A stretch of DNA of 64,000 nt, taken from NCBI RefSeq assembly GCF_027409185.1, contig NC_084469.1:103975835-104039834 (forward strand). Reading direction: 5' to 3'. Below the pieces are notes generated by a model. It did no database searches. It saw nothing but the letters and a program-made list of their open reading frames with translations, and was not told the DNA's origin. The position numbers were made by a program, and so were the translations under genes. Positions 1 through 13,460 of this stretch are shown piece by piece; position 1 is the stretch's first letter; each line of letters opens with the position of its first letter. The stretch comes from Cynocephalus volans (taxonomy: Eukaryota > Chordata > Mammalia > Dermoptera > Cynocephalidae).

Positions 1-339
<339 letters not shown>

Positions 340-597
340 CTGTAAGCAATGAGAAGCACAGTATCAGGGTCTGATCACAGGAATTAAACAAAATAGTGAT
401 ATTCATATAGGCTGTTTCTTAATACTGTTTCCTATTTTGCCAACACTATGTCACATTTTAATATAAATTTTTAGTAAACATCTTCTATAAATAAATAAAT
501 TTAAAGTTGGGCTTATTTTGTTTCTTTATTTTTAAAATTTTATGACATATTAACATTCTCTTATGGGACACTGCTTTCTATTCTGAATATAAATTAC

Positions 598-658
598 CTT
601 AGATTTCTGCGGTAATTTTTGTAGTGATCTTCAATGATCTGTTCTTCCCATTTTTTTC
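598..658 (-). CDS. Copy 1 61-bp linker exon between KRAB-A and fingers
   Basis: This is a 61-bp exon bounded by TTTTAG and GTAATT. It begins in phase 1 from the KRAB exon and translates as GKKWEEQIIEDHYKNYRRNL. This short exon follows KRAB-A in the 19p13.2-type zinc-finger family, taking the place of a KRAB-B box. The same 61-bp exon recurs in the other two copies at 27975-28035 and 49479-49539. The frame is open. Confidence 0.85.
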
Positions 659-825
659 CTAAAACGTAGGATTGGAAAAATCATTATGAATTGTTACAAA
701 TTACAGAACATTAGTCTTTATGTTCCTGATAAGCTATGATCATGCCTGATTTAGTCACCAGAGCATTCTCTTTGCACCTTCCAAATTGTGGAACAGCATT
801 GATGGTAAGAAACACATGTTCTCTA

Positions 826-984
<159 letters not shown>

Positions 985-1805
985 CTAAAAACATCCCACA
1001 CATGTTTAAAGGAGAAAATATGAGAAGACCATACAGGAATATATAATCAAATCACAGAACTTAGATACAATTCTTTATTCTCTTATTCATTTTATGACAA
1101 ATAAATATGGTTATCAGAACTCTAACTCTGTCCGTGCTCACTTCCTCATGAATCTAACAGCACCATGAAAACACGGAACTGATCTCTGCATTTTTACTGT
1201 GGGCGCTATGAGTCTTATTGTTCTCTAATGGCAGCTCCCACTTCATGCTAAAGAAAAGACTGAAACACTATAAAAATGACACACAATTTAAGACCATCAT
1301 TCCTTGTGAGAAAATCTGTTCCATTTCCTTCCTTACTATTGACCACATCATGCACTGCTCCGTGAGGCATGGGGTAAAACCTGGATGAAGTATCAATGAA
1401 CAAATACTCTGAAGAAATGGAAGCTTTTCTTGCATTCCCTTCGCCAAGCATGAGGCTGTAAGGACTGTAGAAATCCAACCTGTAACAAAATCCAGCTGAC
1501 TATGTTCCTGAAGGACTCCAGGCCTTTAGAAGTAGCCAGACTCAGCTGGATGAATGAAAATATTCCTCTGCAAAAGTATTAATTTTGACTTGCTTATATA
1601 ATATTTAACACTTGCTTGTATAATATTATATATAATATTTATAAATTTATCATTATTACCTGTTTCTCTCTGTCCCATTTCATTGGGCTATAAAGTAATT
1701 GGGGAGCTAGATCTCAGGCACTAGGGAGAAGATGTGGCACCTGAGAACTTCAGAAAAATCTCTACCCATGAGACCCAGGGCAGCTTTCCACCCATTTTTT
1801 AGCAT

Positions 1806-1888
1806 AAGAGAGTTCTTCAAAAAGTTCATTAAAAAATTCTTATTATCATTCTATCCCACAAACTTTTTGAAGTACCATTACATGAACG
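1806..1888. repeat. Palindromic MITE, mariner-like
   Basis: The arms CTTCAAAAAGTTCAT and ACTTTTTGAAGTACC are inverted complements around a short spacer. Related copies lie at 50653-50742 (the duplicated partner in copy 3) and 58421-58508. The family name is not certain. Confidence 0.5.
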
Positions 1889-2060
1889 TGCACATACTGA
1901 GAAGAAAAGATGCTGCAGAAACTCTTGCTGGCAGACCCACAACAGTGTATCCTGGGCCTTGCTGATGTTGAAAAACAGGTTAAGAGTTGTAATTTCCAAA
2001 AGATTTCCTTGAGGTCCTCAATGGTTTGACAGTGAATTTGCCCATGATTATAGACTATTT

Positions 2061-2155
2061 ATTGATTTATTTAAAAAGATGACTGGTAGGGGATCTTAAC
2101 ATTGACTTGGTGTTGTCAGCAACACACTCTCCCAAGTGAGCCATGGGCCGGCCCA
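2061..2155 (-). mobile_element. tRNA-Ile-derived SINE (CYN-like), shortened dimer
   Basis: The minus strand starts GGGCCGGCCCATGGCTCAC and ends in an A-rich tail. Near-identical flanks (TATAGACTATTTA at 2049-2061 and ATAAACTATTTA at 2154-2165) are the target duplication. Confidence 0.8.
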
Positions 2156-4139
2156 TAAACTATTTAAACCATGGTTTAGCAGTGCCTTTTTCCAAAAAAA
2201 AAAATAAATAATTACTTTTCTCCAAATTCAGGAACAAATTATTCTTGACCAGCCAGTAGGTGACATTACATGTATAATGTCAAAGCAAAATAAAAAAAAG
2301 GGAAAGATGGCACATGTTCTTAGTCACCATAATGAATTCTTTGAAAATATTTTTTAAATTGCATAAATTCACAAAACAGACTTTATAAGAGAAACAAAAA
2401 GTATTTTTCTAGACCTAATGGGAGTAAAGAATATCCACCCATGGTCAAAGTCTTGTAAAGATCAAGGTGAATATGCACTGTACTCCTTTCTACTCCGCTA
2501 AATTTATATTTACTAGATAAAACAAGAATACTTCAAAAGTCACAAACATTTTTTTCTGATGGAAAAACATAAAGGATTTTCTCATGTAAGAAAAAGCATA
2601 AGCCACAAAGGAAGAGACTAAGAGATTCAAATATATTAAAATTACTGGAGGTGAAAGAAGACAAAGTGCAGAGAAAATGTCTGCAATAAACGCAATACGC
2701 AAGGGTTCACGTCCAGAGTAGCAATGAATGAACACATGACTAAAAAGTGAATAATGAAAACATTTTAAACAGATATTGAAAGACCGTAGATTAAAAAATG
2801 TCCGCTTCTTTGGTAAAGACAAATAAGCAAATAAGATGGCAAGTAGATCCCAGTTCATACTGATCAGAAGGACAAAATTCAATCGGTTAGATAATCCCAA
2901 GTGTTAATGACCAAAATAGTTCTGCACAAATGGAGGAAGAGACAATTAATACACTCTTCGTTGCTATTTTCTGTAAATGGTAACTTGGTCATGATCTACA
3001 GCCGAGCAATATTTCTCTCACGCCCTTTATCATGCACTGGCATTTGCAAACTGTTACAAAAATGATAGGAGCGGTATTTTCCCCAAGAGCAAAAAACAAA
3101 CTCGGAAAAGCTCAAACTCTATAATCACTGGAATGGATTCATGAATAGGACGATGGTTAGCACCAGACACCAGCATGTGTGAAACATACCAAGGCAGAGA
3201 AACCACTCGGGGCAGAGGTTTTCACTGTAATTTCCCCAACACTCACTTATTGAATGTTCAGAGTGGGCAATTCTAAAAGAACACTGCTGAGTGGAAATGA
3301 AACATGGTAATGGTGTTAGGAATAAGCAAAGAATCAGGATAATGGTCACCTAAGAGACATGGCAGACATTGGTCAAGGAGAGGAACACAGGAGTCTTCAG
3401 CCACAGCCCAAGACCCAGTTATGAAGCTTGATGATTCCAAAGATTGTATTATTGTATTATTACTAGATCACACCACAAAACATTTTTTTCATTCTTTTGT
3501 GAATATATTTCATGATAAAAATTTAAAGAATTAAATACACTTGGAAAATAACAATTGGTATTTATTCATCTGCCTTGTAATGTGACAGCAAAAATTGGTA
3601 ATCAGCCAAGTGTTTATTTACAAAGAATTGGTTGCATAAATGTACCATCTTATGCAGCTTTCCAAAATGAAGGGTGGCGTATGTTGGTATGAAAATATTT
3701 AGAGAATATATGAATAGAACAATTAAGTGAAGTGCCTTACAATGTATACACCATCTTACTGTTTGTGTCACTGTTACTGTCACCTGCACAAAAAGATGGA
3801 CCCCTCACCCAAGGGCTCGTTCAGACGTCAACACTGACAATACAACACACATACTAAGACAGTATGGAAGGTTTTATTACTTCTACATGGAAGTCTCTGG
3901 GAAGAGCAGGACCAGCCTCTCAAGCAGATGCCAAAAGGCTTGAGAGAGCAGGTAAATGTGCCGGGCCTGGGGTTTTACCAAGTTTGGGTGGGAGGAAGTT
4001 TGCAACTTCATGCACAAGGAAATGGGCTTGGGAGGACAGACTCTGCCAGCAGCAAAAAAGAGAGATGCCAGGCTTTCTGATCACCCTGGTTTGATGTGGG
4101 TCACCAGGGGAAGAAGGAGGCTTGAGGAGTTCAGCCCAT

Positions 4140-5220
4140 AAACAAACATCAAAAAATGGTGTCAGGGACTTCTGCTTTCTGGTCTAGTATGTAAGGAGCT
4201 TAGATGCCATCTTTCCCACCCTCACAAAACAAAAACAAACAATTAAAATCTTAAAGTCAAAACCTTCTTCAGATCATCAGAGAATTGAGGTCACAGGACA
4301 ACTGAATGACTGCAAAACTGGAGACGCAGGCATGAAAAGTAGTCATTTTGAATTATGCCCCAAATATTCAGTTCTTCTTAAAAAGGCCTGTCATCAAATC
4401 AATCTACTTCAACAGAGTAAAATCACTAGGATTTTATCAGAGCCTAACTCACCTGTGGGAAAGGAAATACCCAACCTTAGTCCCCTTTATTCTTTGTGTC
4501 CCACCTGGGGGGGGGTGGCAGGGGGGTGATGAGAAGCAAGGGAGATGGTGACAGCTTTTCCCCCCACTTCTGACAACGAAAGAAATGGTGTCTTGTTCAA
4601 CACCACTTGTCTCTGACTCCAGTTAGGTGTCCTACAGCTCAATTCACCTCTAACACTAACTGCCCAGAGTTAGCATCATACTTCACATGTTACAAGCTTA
4701 GTCCCACAAGACTGTTCCCATTTCAGACGTGAACAAATATGGGGTGCCCAGGCTACCCACATTTCTGCCTGGTTGACTATAAATTCAGAGGTTCCCATAA
4801 CTCATCTTTCATGATCAATAATTCACTAGAATGACTCTCAGAACTCAGGAGAGGACTTTACTTAGTATGAACAGTTTATTACAAAAAAAAAAAAAAAAAA
4901 AATACAACTCAGGCACTACCAAATGGAACACACGCATGGGGCAAAGTATGGGTGGGAGGGCACAGAGCTCCCAAGGCCTTCTGAGTGTGCCACCCTCCAA
5001 ACACCAAGCCCTAAACACTGAGAACCTTTCCATTTGGAGGGGTTTATGGAGGTTTCATCAGTCAGGCATGATTCATTAAATCGCTAAATCCCTTGTCTCT
5101 ACCATCTGTAGAAGTAGGAGGTTGAGGCTGAAAGTTCCAAGCCTCTAATCAAGACTTGGTACTTCTAAGGACCAAACCCCATCCTGAAGCTACCTAGGGA
5201 TCCACCAAGCATTTCATTCG
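4140..5220 (-). repeat. L1-like fragment and ancient LTR-like repeat
   Basis: 4140-4400 resembles old L1 5' sequence. About 4560-5220 is a diverged copy of the repeat at 59560-60540. Shared phrases include CATCCTGAAGCTA near 5183 and 60305 and the TTTATTA/TTTTATTTTAAAGG region that would hold a polyadenylation signal on the minus strand. It is probably an LTR of an old ERV; I do not assign a family. A 19-bp A-run lies near 4882. Confidence 0.45.
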
Positions 5221-5229
5221 TGCATCGAT

Positions 5230-5380
5230 ATGAGTTCACGGATTGTAACAAATACACCACAGCAACACAAGATATACAACGTAGGGCAAACTGTGTGGAG
5301 ACACAGGGGTGATATGGGAACACTCTGTATATATTGATCACATTTTCTGTAAAGTTATTCTATATAAAAATTGGATGTAG
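5230..5380 (+). repeat. Old L1 3' tail fragment
   Basis: The text ATTGTAACAAATACACCACA followed by a long L1M-type 3' tail resembles 57030-57190. It is a short decayed fragment. Confidence 0.45.
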
Positions 5381-5454
5381 TAGGGGGGATAAAAGATGTA
5401 GACAGACTCATGACCATTCACCCCTGAAGAATAATCACTGATACATGTCATCTG

Positions 5455-8400
5455 TTGATTGATTTCAATTTATTTTATACTAAGTCATTATGGTGTTCTA
5501 TGAGGTCTGCAGCCTGCAACTGGGAAGGGAGGAGAAAGTTCCATCCAATGCCCTTGTTTAGAAGGTCAGCTCTGTGTATTATGAAAAGTAAAATGAGGGC
5601 CTTGGTTACCATCAGTACTACCTGGAAGTCAGACATGGATAAGGAGTATCCTTGCACTGTGGGCCTAATATAGATAGAGACAAGAATTACCTCGATTTAC
5701 ATGTTGCCTGTAATGCAAGAGATGGCCAGAAGTATTTTATCACAAATGGCAAACTCTATCAATCACCCAAGTGTCTGTAAACCTGTGCAGATGGGGCCAG
5801 TTTGTAGCCAGTGCTAAGATGACTGCCCGATGTGTGGTCATCGTGCTGACCTTTGGATCAGTTCCTTTATCAGGAACGTCCCAGTTAAGGAATGAAAAGC
5901 AGAAACTCTCCACTGAGCTCCATCCTGTCCACATGGGGCAATGTCGTCCATAAAGTCCACAAACTCCCCACTGCTGTTCTCTCGGTTCATCTGATGATGC
6001 TTTTCAATCCTTCAAGGCCCTGTTTGATTTACACTGGGCCATATTAACTAATTTAACTGGAGATAAAGGCTCAGGAGATTCCATTTGATCAAGTCACTGT
6101 GTAAGTGCCAAAGACTTAATTCCATTTATTTCTTATTGTTTTAGAGCCTCCCTACTTACTGTAGGATATTTTTGAGCACTAAGTGCTATGACCAAGGGGA
6201 ATTTAGGCAAGACAATTGTTCTGCTGGTTAAGGGAAAGCACATCTGTTTGTCCTCTATTTTATATTCACTATTCTCCTAAGATTATAGGGTGCACCTTGC
6301 TTAAATAGAGTGAAATGCCTGGGTATAATGGTAACTTGAGCCCTAAATTGATTAATTGCACGAAGGATTGTCAATTACTGTATTACAGAAGGTATTAATT
6401 TAGAACCTACCTTGTAGAGTCAGAAGAATCATGAGGTTCTTTTATCTTTTCTGTTGTGTAAATACTTTTAGTGTATTTTGCATTTTTAATTGCATCAAAC
6501 TTTTTCAGTATTTTTTCTTTTGTCCCCTTGCTTCCTCCCTTCCGTGGTTTGTTTTGGGGTCTCTAGATACAATTCATGGAGAAGAAAATGGGCTGTCCTG
6601 TCTACCCTAGTATTTATACATGGGCCCCCACAGAGCCTGATATCAGCATTGCCACAATTAGGAGCCTCCTCCATGGCAACTGCTGCTTTATAAAGTCCAA
6701 GAACTCCAGGTTTACGACATGTTTGAAATAACCCTTTTGCGGTGCCACAGGGGTGCCTGGGTGTGTCCCCTAGGACCCTGAGAGGCAGAGAGTTTCAGAC
6801 CAAGAAACACTACTCTGACCACTTTAAGGAGATCCCCAATCCCATACTCCTGTTTCTAAATCCCAAGAAATGATGATGGGATGGCGCACACACTCTGAGA
6901 GGTTGTGAAGGGCTTATTACTGATATAATTGAGGACCGGGGTCGGGGGAGGTACCAGGGCATGTGGGAAATGGCTTGAGAACAAGGAAAGCAGCCTGCCC
7001 TGGGTTTTTCCAGTGGGTGGGGCGAGGACTCAGCTACAGTTCCAAGCGCAACCACAGGAGGGAGCCCCAGGCTTTCTCCAAAGCTGGTCCAGCTGTGGGC
7101 ACAAGAGGGAGAGAGAATGGAGAGGCTTAAGCTCTCAGCAGTCAAACATCAAACATGGAGTCTCACTACTCATGACAACAAAAAAATGCAGAAAAGAAAA
7201 ACGTATTGCTTGTTTTTATGTAAACACGCAATAACAAGATGTGCAAGACATTCTCAAAAACGGTTATTTGGGAGCGGCTGGAGGAAGAGCACTGGAGTGC
7301 ACACCCTCTTGAATCAGAAGTTCCTGTCTAGGCTGGCCGGTTAGCTCAGCCGGTTAGAGCACAGCCTTATAAAACCACGGTCATGGGTTCGGATCCCGGC
7401 AACAGCCAGCCGCCAAAAAGAAAAAGGCTCCTGTCTGGCAGCTTATTAAAAACTTTGCCGGCATTGTTTATTTTAAATGAACAGAAATTGATATATTTAT
7501 TGTTTAGTAGTCTTTATTTTTAACTATTTTGACTTTTTAAAATTTAATGTTCAATTATTTTATTTTAATTTTTCTACATATGCAACCATTATAAAATATA
7601 ATACCTTCCACATAACAAGAATGTGGGAAACAGAAAAACAAAATTAAAAAATGAACCTTTGAAATACCTTCCTAACTAGATATCAAGCGGGATTATACCT
7701 TGTCTTTCCACTTTTTCTCACACTGTAGGATGTGTTTAGGATTGCATAGCATATTCACATGTATTAGGGGTTTGGTCCTCATTTTGAGAATATATTAAGA
7801 TTTTCAAAAATTTGCATAAACTTTTGTACTTTTCCACATAACAATTAAAACAGTAATTACAATAGTTAAAGTAAAGGCTCTAATTTTCAAATTCTCTAGA
7901 ATGCACATACAGAAACTCAGCTAAAAAAGGAAAAATGCACCTTACAACTTAAATACAACCATCTCACATCTTCATTTTTCTTTCTAAAAAAATGGCAATA
8001 TTTTTGTTTGGTTCCAAAATTTTGATTTACTCACATCACCTTTATCAGTAAACTATTTTCACCCAGAAAATCTTACATATATAGAAAGGAGAAAAAATTA
8101 CAAAGTGTTTAGGGAAACTAGGTTAAAGGGCACCAATATTCAAAGAAGAAATCAAAAGAGAGAAATGCAAACATTTGAATTTGTTAAGACAAGCACCCTG
8201 CTTCATCACAGTTCAGAAGAAATAGCCACGTTCTGAAGTTAAACACATTGCCAAGCTTGGGGTCCAGACTGTCATCCTTGAAACATAACCCCCTAGAGCG
8301 GTCAGCTGCTGGTGATGGAGGGGAGGGGACCTGAGCAGCCACAGGAATGGACCTGGGGCCTCCACACACCCTCCTCTCCTGGTAGAAAGAAAATGGTCCC

Positions 8401-9300
8401 CTCAATTTTCACAGGTGAGGAAACTCTCATCTGGATTCAGATTAAGGTTCTGACCTAAGTGAACTCCCATATTTAGAAACATTTTCCCCGGGAACAGAAA
8501 TCCTGACTTTCACAAATTTTCTCAATATGCACAAATAATGCTCCAGGTGCACCAATTCTGTCGATACAAAACTCAAACCCATGCTTACAAAGAACCATAA
8601 GATTCTCCCCCCTGTCCCCATATGTGCAGGTGTTGTCCCCAGCTTTCGCGGGCTCTGCAGCTTCTCAGCACAAAGGGCTCCTTCCCCAGTGGGAGTGAGC
8701 AGGCAGGACCCGCAGGGGAGACTCCCCAGGAGAAGCAAATGGGCCTTCAGTGACTTCCCTTTGCAGGCTCAAGGGTGGCCTCAAGCTTCCGCCCCTCGGT
8801 AAGTGGCTTTGAACCACCGCCGATATTTTAAATGACACAAACCCACTGTTTGAAGAATTCAGCAAAATCACGCAAACCCAGTGTTTATGAAAAAAAAACT
8901 GTAAGTCACGTTGGCTAACTAACAAAGAAAACCCACGACTCTTTGTTTCTTTCAGAAAAAGATGTCAACAAATTATTTAGCCCATCTCAAGCAACTGCTT
9001 TTTAAACAATTCACCATATTTGAACTCTTCTAGGTTTTGCAAGTCTGAGCGCTGGATTTCCATTTGAAATCATGCAAAACAGAGTTGAAAACTTACAATA
9101 TATGCTCAGAAGAAGCAAAAATATAAAAAAGAACGTATAATAAGTGGAATGTACATCTGCACGATTTTATTGTTTATTTTGGAAATTCATGTTCTTCATG
9201 CCTGTTTGGAAATATTTTCTACTATCTTTCAAGCTGTATTGATTAAATGCTGTTTATATTTACTAATACACTGATGCTCAAATAAGTGACGACATCTTTT
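5455..9300 (-). other. Duplicated intron-1 block, copy A
   Basis: This is non-coding. 5490-9165 recurs as block B (about 11507-15330). Its right part, from about 7050 on through the promoter, recurs as block C (28678-33000). 5940-6760 contains no gene I recognise. Orientation is the same in all three blocks. It lies inside intron 1 of copy 1. Short open frames here are not conserved between blocks. Confidence 0.75.
7331..7425 (+). mobile_element. tRNA-Ile-like SINE, monomer
   Basis: GGCCGGTTAGCTCAG, the A box, and GGTTCGGATCC, the B box, lie in a tRNA-Ile-like body followed by an A-rich tail. Flanks TTCCTGTCT and CTCCTGTCT are the target duplication. It is a retroposon, not a tRNA gene: there is no intact clover-leaf and the tail and duplication are present. 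Confidence 0.85.
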
Positions 9301-9949
9301 CAAGGTGACAACCCGGGGAGGGGCAGTGCTGACCAGGATCTGTGGTGAAAGGACAGATCACCCAGGAAGGATCCAAAGAGAAACCCACAACCCAAAGGGG
9401 TTCCTGTAGGATGTCTGTGCCCTGGAAAGACACCGGGAGAAGCACAAGCACTTTAGACAAAATAAATCCGGGTGGTTATTCTCAGATTTCTTCTAAAATA
9501 CCCGCAAACAAACAAAAAGTTAACTTTTTAAAAAGAGCCATTCAGGGCTCTGTAAAAAAAAAAAAATGATGATGATAATGACGATGATGGATGGGTTTGA
9601 AATGTACAATGAAGGACGAATTGATGTAACGAACTGAAGCAGGAGCTCTGGCTTTGGGACCGCGGGGAGGGATCTGGAAAGTGAGGGATTTATTGCCCAC
9701 CTCGGGAGAGCCGGGCTGGGGGGACAGAGTCGTGGACTGGAGACCCTGCTTCACAGACATCTGCGAGGCTCAGGGGGATACCGTCCCCCTTGGGGAGAAA
9801 GACGAGGCAGGGGCCCCACGGACCGCAGCTCCTCCCCCGCACGAGCCCCACTGCTCGAGTCGGGGTGTCCCCTGAGGACCCCGTCGTCACTGCACACTCT
9901 GGGGACACGCGGGGCTGCCCAGTGAGGGCTCCGGGCCGGGCCGAGGTCG

Positions 9950-10680
9950 CCCCCGCAGGGACAGGACAGGACTCCCGGGGTCCCGGCGCCGGCCCCGCCC
10001 CACCCTGCGGCCGGAGGCGACCGAGGGCCGCGCTGCGCCGGCGGCGGACTCGGGGCCGCAGACTCCAGGGCTGAGCGCGGGGAGGCCCGGGTTCCGCGGC
10101 CACGGCCGGCTCCGGCCGGTTCCAACCGGCCCCGCTCCCCGTCTCGGGACGCCCGCCCGACGCTCACCATGTCCGAGTGTCCCCGCGTCCTCCCTACGGC
10201 TCCCGCGCGCAGAGCAGGGCACAGAGCACGGAGGCTGCACCAGAGCCACCTGCGGTCACCGGAGGCAGCTCAGTCGGCCGCCACGTGAAGCAGGAACAAG
10301 GACGGACCCACAGGCGTCTCCCCAGAGGATTCGCCTGCCCTTCCCAGGGCGCATCTGATTGGACAGTTCATACAGCCACGCCCCCTACGGCCTGAGCGAC
10401 GGAATTGCCACAGGTCACGTGGCTGAGCCAACGTCCTAGTTTGTGGGAATCGGCCCTGGCCAGGCACGCTGCGTTTAAGAGCTGGTTCCCAGGCCGGAGG
10501 GGACACCGGTACCGGGGTGCAGGAATCCCAGGCTCAGTTTCCACGTGGAGCGACCCGCTTGTGCAGAGGAAGAGGGACCCCAGGCCAGGCCAGACTGGAA
10601 CAGGAGGGTCGCCTGTCCTCCGGGCATCAGGGGCTGGACACAAGGCTGCGAGGCCACTCATGGAACTGTGACACTTCTTT
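9950..10680 (-). promoter_or_regulatory. CpG-island promoter of copy 1
   Basis: This is a GC- and CpG-rich block in AT-rich surroundings. It contains a minus-strand CCAAT box (ATTGG at about 10358) roughly 190 bp upstream of the ATG, a CACGTG E-box (about 10282) and a second CACGTGG (about 10419). No TATA box is seen at a sensible distance, as usual for KZFP promoters. It is about 97-98 percent identical by eye to the copy 2 promoter over 600 bp. Open frames across it are GC-driven and not genes. Confidence 0.85.
10168..10250 (-). CDS. Copy 1 first exon with initiator ATG
   Basis: The ATG occupies 10170-10168 and is the last codon of the exon; donor GTGAGC follows at once. Splicing to 984 gives M-VSVAFEDV. 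Only this codon is translated; the rest of the exon is 5' UTR. The transcription start is not determined, so the right end is a guess. Confidence 0.85.
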
Positions 10681-10839
10681 ACAAACACAGACACTTAACG
10701 GTGACATCACCATATGTAGTAAAGAGTCTTCCTCCGTTTTCATCTTTGACCTTTGAGCCTTTACGTGTCCCTGCCTCAGCCCCCAGCATCTGCAACTCTG
10801 GCTCTGACAGGCAGGTTGAATTGGCAGCTGTAACCCGTG

Positions 10840-11440
10840 TAGGAGCCAAAGGAAAACTTCACACCTAAAGATTCCTTAATAGAAATCACTGACAAATTTA
10901 GATTACTATGAAGAAAAGGCTTAACAAATTTTATTATTTAACGTGCTGAGAGAAGTAAAGCATTGGGGATTACAAGAGAGTGATGTCCAATGTCCGGAAG
11001 GTCCCAAGGGGGTACAGAAGCTTGCATACCAGTGTTCATGAGAGAGAGGAGGAGGGGGCAGGTACAAGCCCCAGAAGAATGGCCTGACAGCAAGTGTCTC
11101 TGAAGTTCTGGGGGAAGGTGTTGTCACAGGCGAAAGAAGGAAGTCAGAAGTTAGAGTCACCTTGTATACAAATGCAGATATTTCAGGTAACCTCAGGTAA
11201 TGGCCCCTCTGAAAGAATTGAAAATAGCCACAGGAGGCAAGCCTCAGAGGAAGCCCGGCTGTCTGTGTATACAAATGTAAATTTCTTTCTTTCTGCACAC
11301 ACACACAAAACAAGCAAACAGATTTTTCATACGTCAGCCAGCCAAAAGACCCCAAAACAAAACAAAACCCAGCTTTTCAGTTAATCTTGTTTTTCCAGTC
11401 TCCATGATTTAGTCATCTTAAAATATTTCAAAGAACTTAT
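10840..11440. other. Unrecognised non-coding spacer
   Basis: This follows the end of the promoter duplication (about 10830). It is moderately GC-rich with a short CA run near 11300. It may be decayed ERV sequence, but I see no domain, splice site set or repeat that I can name. Confidence 0.3.
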
Positions 11441-11442
11441 TA

Positions 11443-11506
11443 GACCAAGGTCAGCGGTTCGGATCCCTGTATCATCCAGCTGCAAAAAAAAAAAAAAAAA
11501 AAAAAA
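11443..11506 (+). mobile_element. 5'-truncated tRNA-Ile SINE
   Basis: Only the B-box half (AAGGTCAGCGGTTCGGATCC) is left, followed by a 23-A tail. TCAAAGAA occurs on both sides as a probable target duplication. It sits at the left edge of block B. Confidence 0.75.
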
Positions 11507-12808
11507 GTCAAAGAAATATATTTTGATGTTCTATAAGGTCTGCAGCCTGAGACTGGGAAGGAAGAAGAAAGTTCCATCTAATGTCTCGAAAAGAAGCCCA
11601 ACACTGTGTGTTCTGAGAAGTGAAATGAGGGCCTTGGTTACCATCAGTACGACCTGGAACTCGGACATGAATAAGGAGTATCCTTCTACTGTGGACTTAG
11701 TATAGGTAGAAACATGTATGTCCTTGATTTATATATTGGTGGTCTGTGATGTAAGAGAGGTCCAAAGGTTTCTTAGCACAAATGGCAAACTCTATCACAA
11801 TCACCCAAGTGTCTGTAAACATGTGCAGATGGGGCCAGTTTGTAGCCAGTGCTAAGATGACTGCCTGATGTGTGGTCATCGTGCTGACCCTTGGATCTGT
11901 TCCTTTATCAGGAACATCCCAGTTAAGGGTTGAAGAGCAGAAACTCTCCACTGAGCTCCATCCTGTCCACATGGGGCGATGTCATCCATAAAGTCCACAA
12001 ACTCCCCACTGCTGTTCACTCAGTTCATCTGATGATGCTTTTCAATCCTTCAAGGCCCTGTTTGATTTAAATGAAGCCATATGAACTAATTTAACTGGGG
12101 GATACAGGTATGTGAAATTCCATTTTATCAAGCCACTCTGTGAGTGCCAGAGATGTAATTCAATTTATTTCTTATTGTTTTGGAGCCTCCCTGCTTACTA
12201 TGGGATATTTTTGAGCAAAGGGTGCTATGACCAAGGGGAATTTAGGCAAGACAATAGTTCTGCTGGTTAAGGGGAGGCACATCTGTTTGTTTTATATTCA
12301 CTACTCCCCTGAGATTATAGGCTGTACCTTGCTTAAATTTAGTGAGCTCCCAGTTATAAATGAGCCCTACGTTGATTAATTGCACAAAGAATTGGCAATT
12401 AGTGCATTACAGCAGATATTAATTCAGAACCTACCTTTTAGAAGCACAAGAACCATAAAGATTTTTTTAAAATCATTTTTGTTTTGTAAATACTTTTAGT
12501 GTATTTTGCATTTCCAATGGGGTCAAAAATTTTCAGTGTATTTTTCTTTTGTTCCCTGCATCTCTTCCTTTCCTGGTTTGATTTTTGGTCTCTGGAAACA
12601 ACTGCAGGAGGAGAAAAGGGGCTGTATACACATTTTATCCCCCACAGAGCCTTACATCAGCATCGCTAGAATTAAGAGTCTCCTACATGGCAATTGTTGC
12701 TTTATAAGGGTAAAGAGCTCCAAGTTTAAGTCAAGTTTCAACTAACCCTTGCATGTGCTATTGGGGTGCCTGGGTGTTATCCCCTATAACTCTGAGATGC
12801 AGGATCTT

Positions 12809-13460
12809 TGTGGTGATAGAGGCAAAGGCTGTGGCAGCAGCAAAAGTACTTAAGGGCCTGGTGATGGCACAGGATAGGGCTAGGTCTGTGAACCAAACTG
12901 ACTCCATTTTCCCTGCAGAGGACATTTTGTTACTTTCCTACTCTTTGGTCATGAGACCCAAGGGCATGTGATTACCCCATAGCCCTGATAAAAGTAACTA
13001 AAAGAGACCCATGGGGCATAACCACCCTGATAAAATAAACTGAGATAAGAAGGAAACAGATGCTCACTGAGTTGCAAAACCCCTTCCTTAAGTCTTGTTC
13101 TTTATTTAAAACTTTTCATTATCTACCCATTGTTTCCCTGTAATTGTGAAAACTAAACTACAGGTTAACCTTGAGACCCCTTTGGGAGTTGCATTCAGGA
13201 TGCTCCTGGATTTAACCTCCCACCCCGTACAGCCAAATGAAGATATCAGAAATCATCAAGACAAGATACTGATGTCCACTGGGGGACTGCTTGTCTTTAA
13301 AAACCCTTCCCCAACTTCTCTCGGTGAGACAGCTTTTCTATTGCTGACTCCCTTATGCATAAATCTATCTCTTTTAAATAAAGCATTGTTTGCCTTAAAT
13401 TCTACTGGGTACTTTGTTCATTTCAATGACATTGTAATCCAAGCACCTAATTTGGTAACA
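12809..13460 (+). mobile_element. Solo LTR, 652 bp, in block B
   Basis: It starts TGTGGTGATAG and ends TTTGGTAACA (TG...CA) with an AATAAA near 13378. Both flanks match block A but from points about 1 kb apart, and no target duplication is visible. This suggests the insertion was accompanied or followed by deletion or recombination. Probably a class I ERV LTR; family not assigned. Confidence 0.7.

Larger units (their letters stand above)
985..4060 (-). other. Copy 1 intron 1, 3' part, shared with copy 3
   Basis: This stretch is collinear with 49.87-52.97 kb of copy 3. Landmarks are the segment 1240-1470 against 50110-50340, and 3540-3930 against 52510-52850. Copy 2 has only the first 300 bp or so, then jumps at 28678. 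Much of 2400-3480 looks like old L1 3' material. The open frame on the minus strand at 2490-2900 has a counterpart at 51444-51833, but I see no sign that it is a gene. Confidence 0.6.

Noticed and set aside
2490..2900. 136-codon minus-strand frame resembling one of 129 codons at 51444-51833
   Set aside because: Both lie in duplicated, L1-like intron sequence and their ends differ. Similarity comes from the duplication; there is no domain or splice context. A dN/dS test would decide.
7331..7425. Possible tRNA-Ile gene
   Set aside because: It has tRNA promoter boxes but the acceptor and anticodon stems do not pair, and an A-rich tail and target duplication show it is a SINE. The same holds for the other SINEs.
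9690..10250. Several overlapping open frames of 90-140 codons on both strands
   Set aside because: They lie in the CpG island, are rich in Pro, Arg, Gly and Ala, and reflect base composition. Only the ATG at the end of exon 1 has a role.
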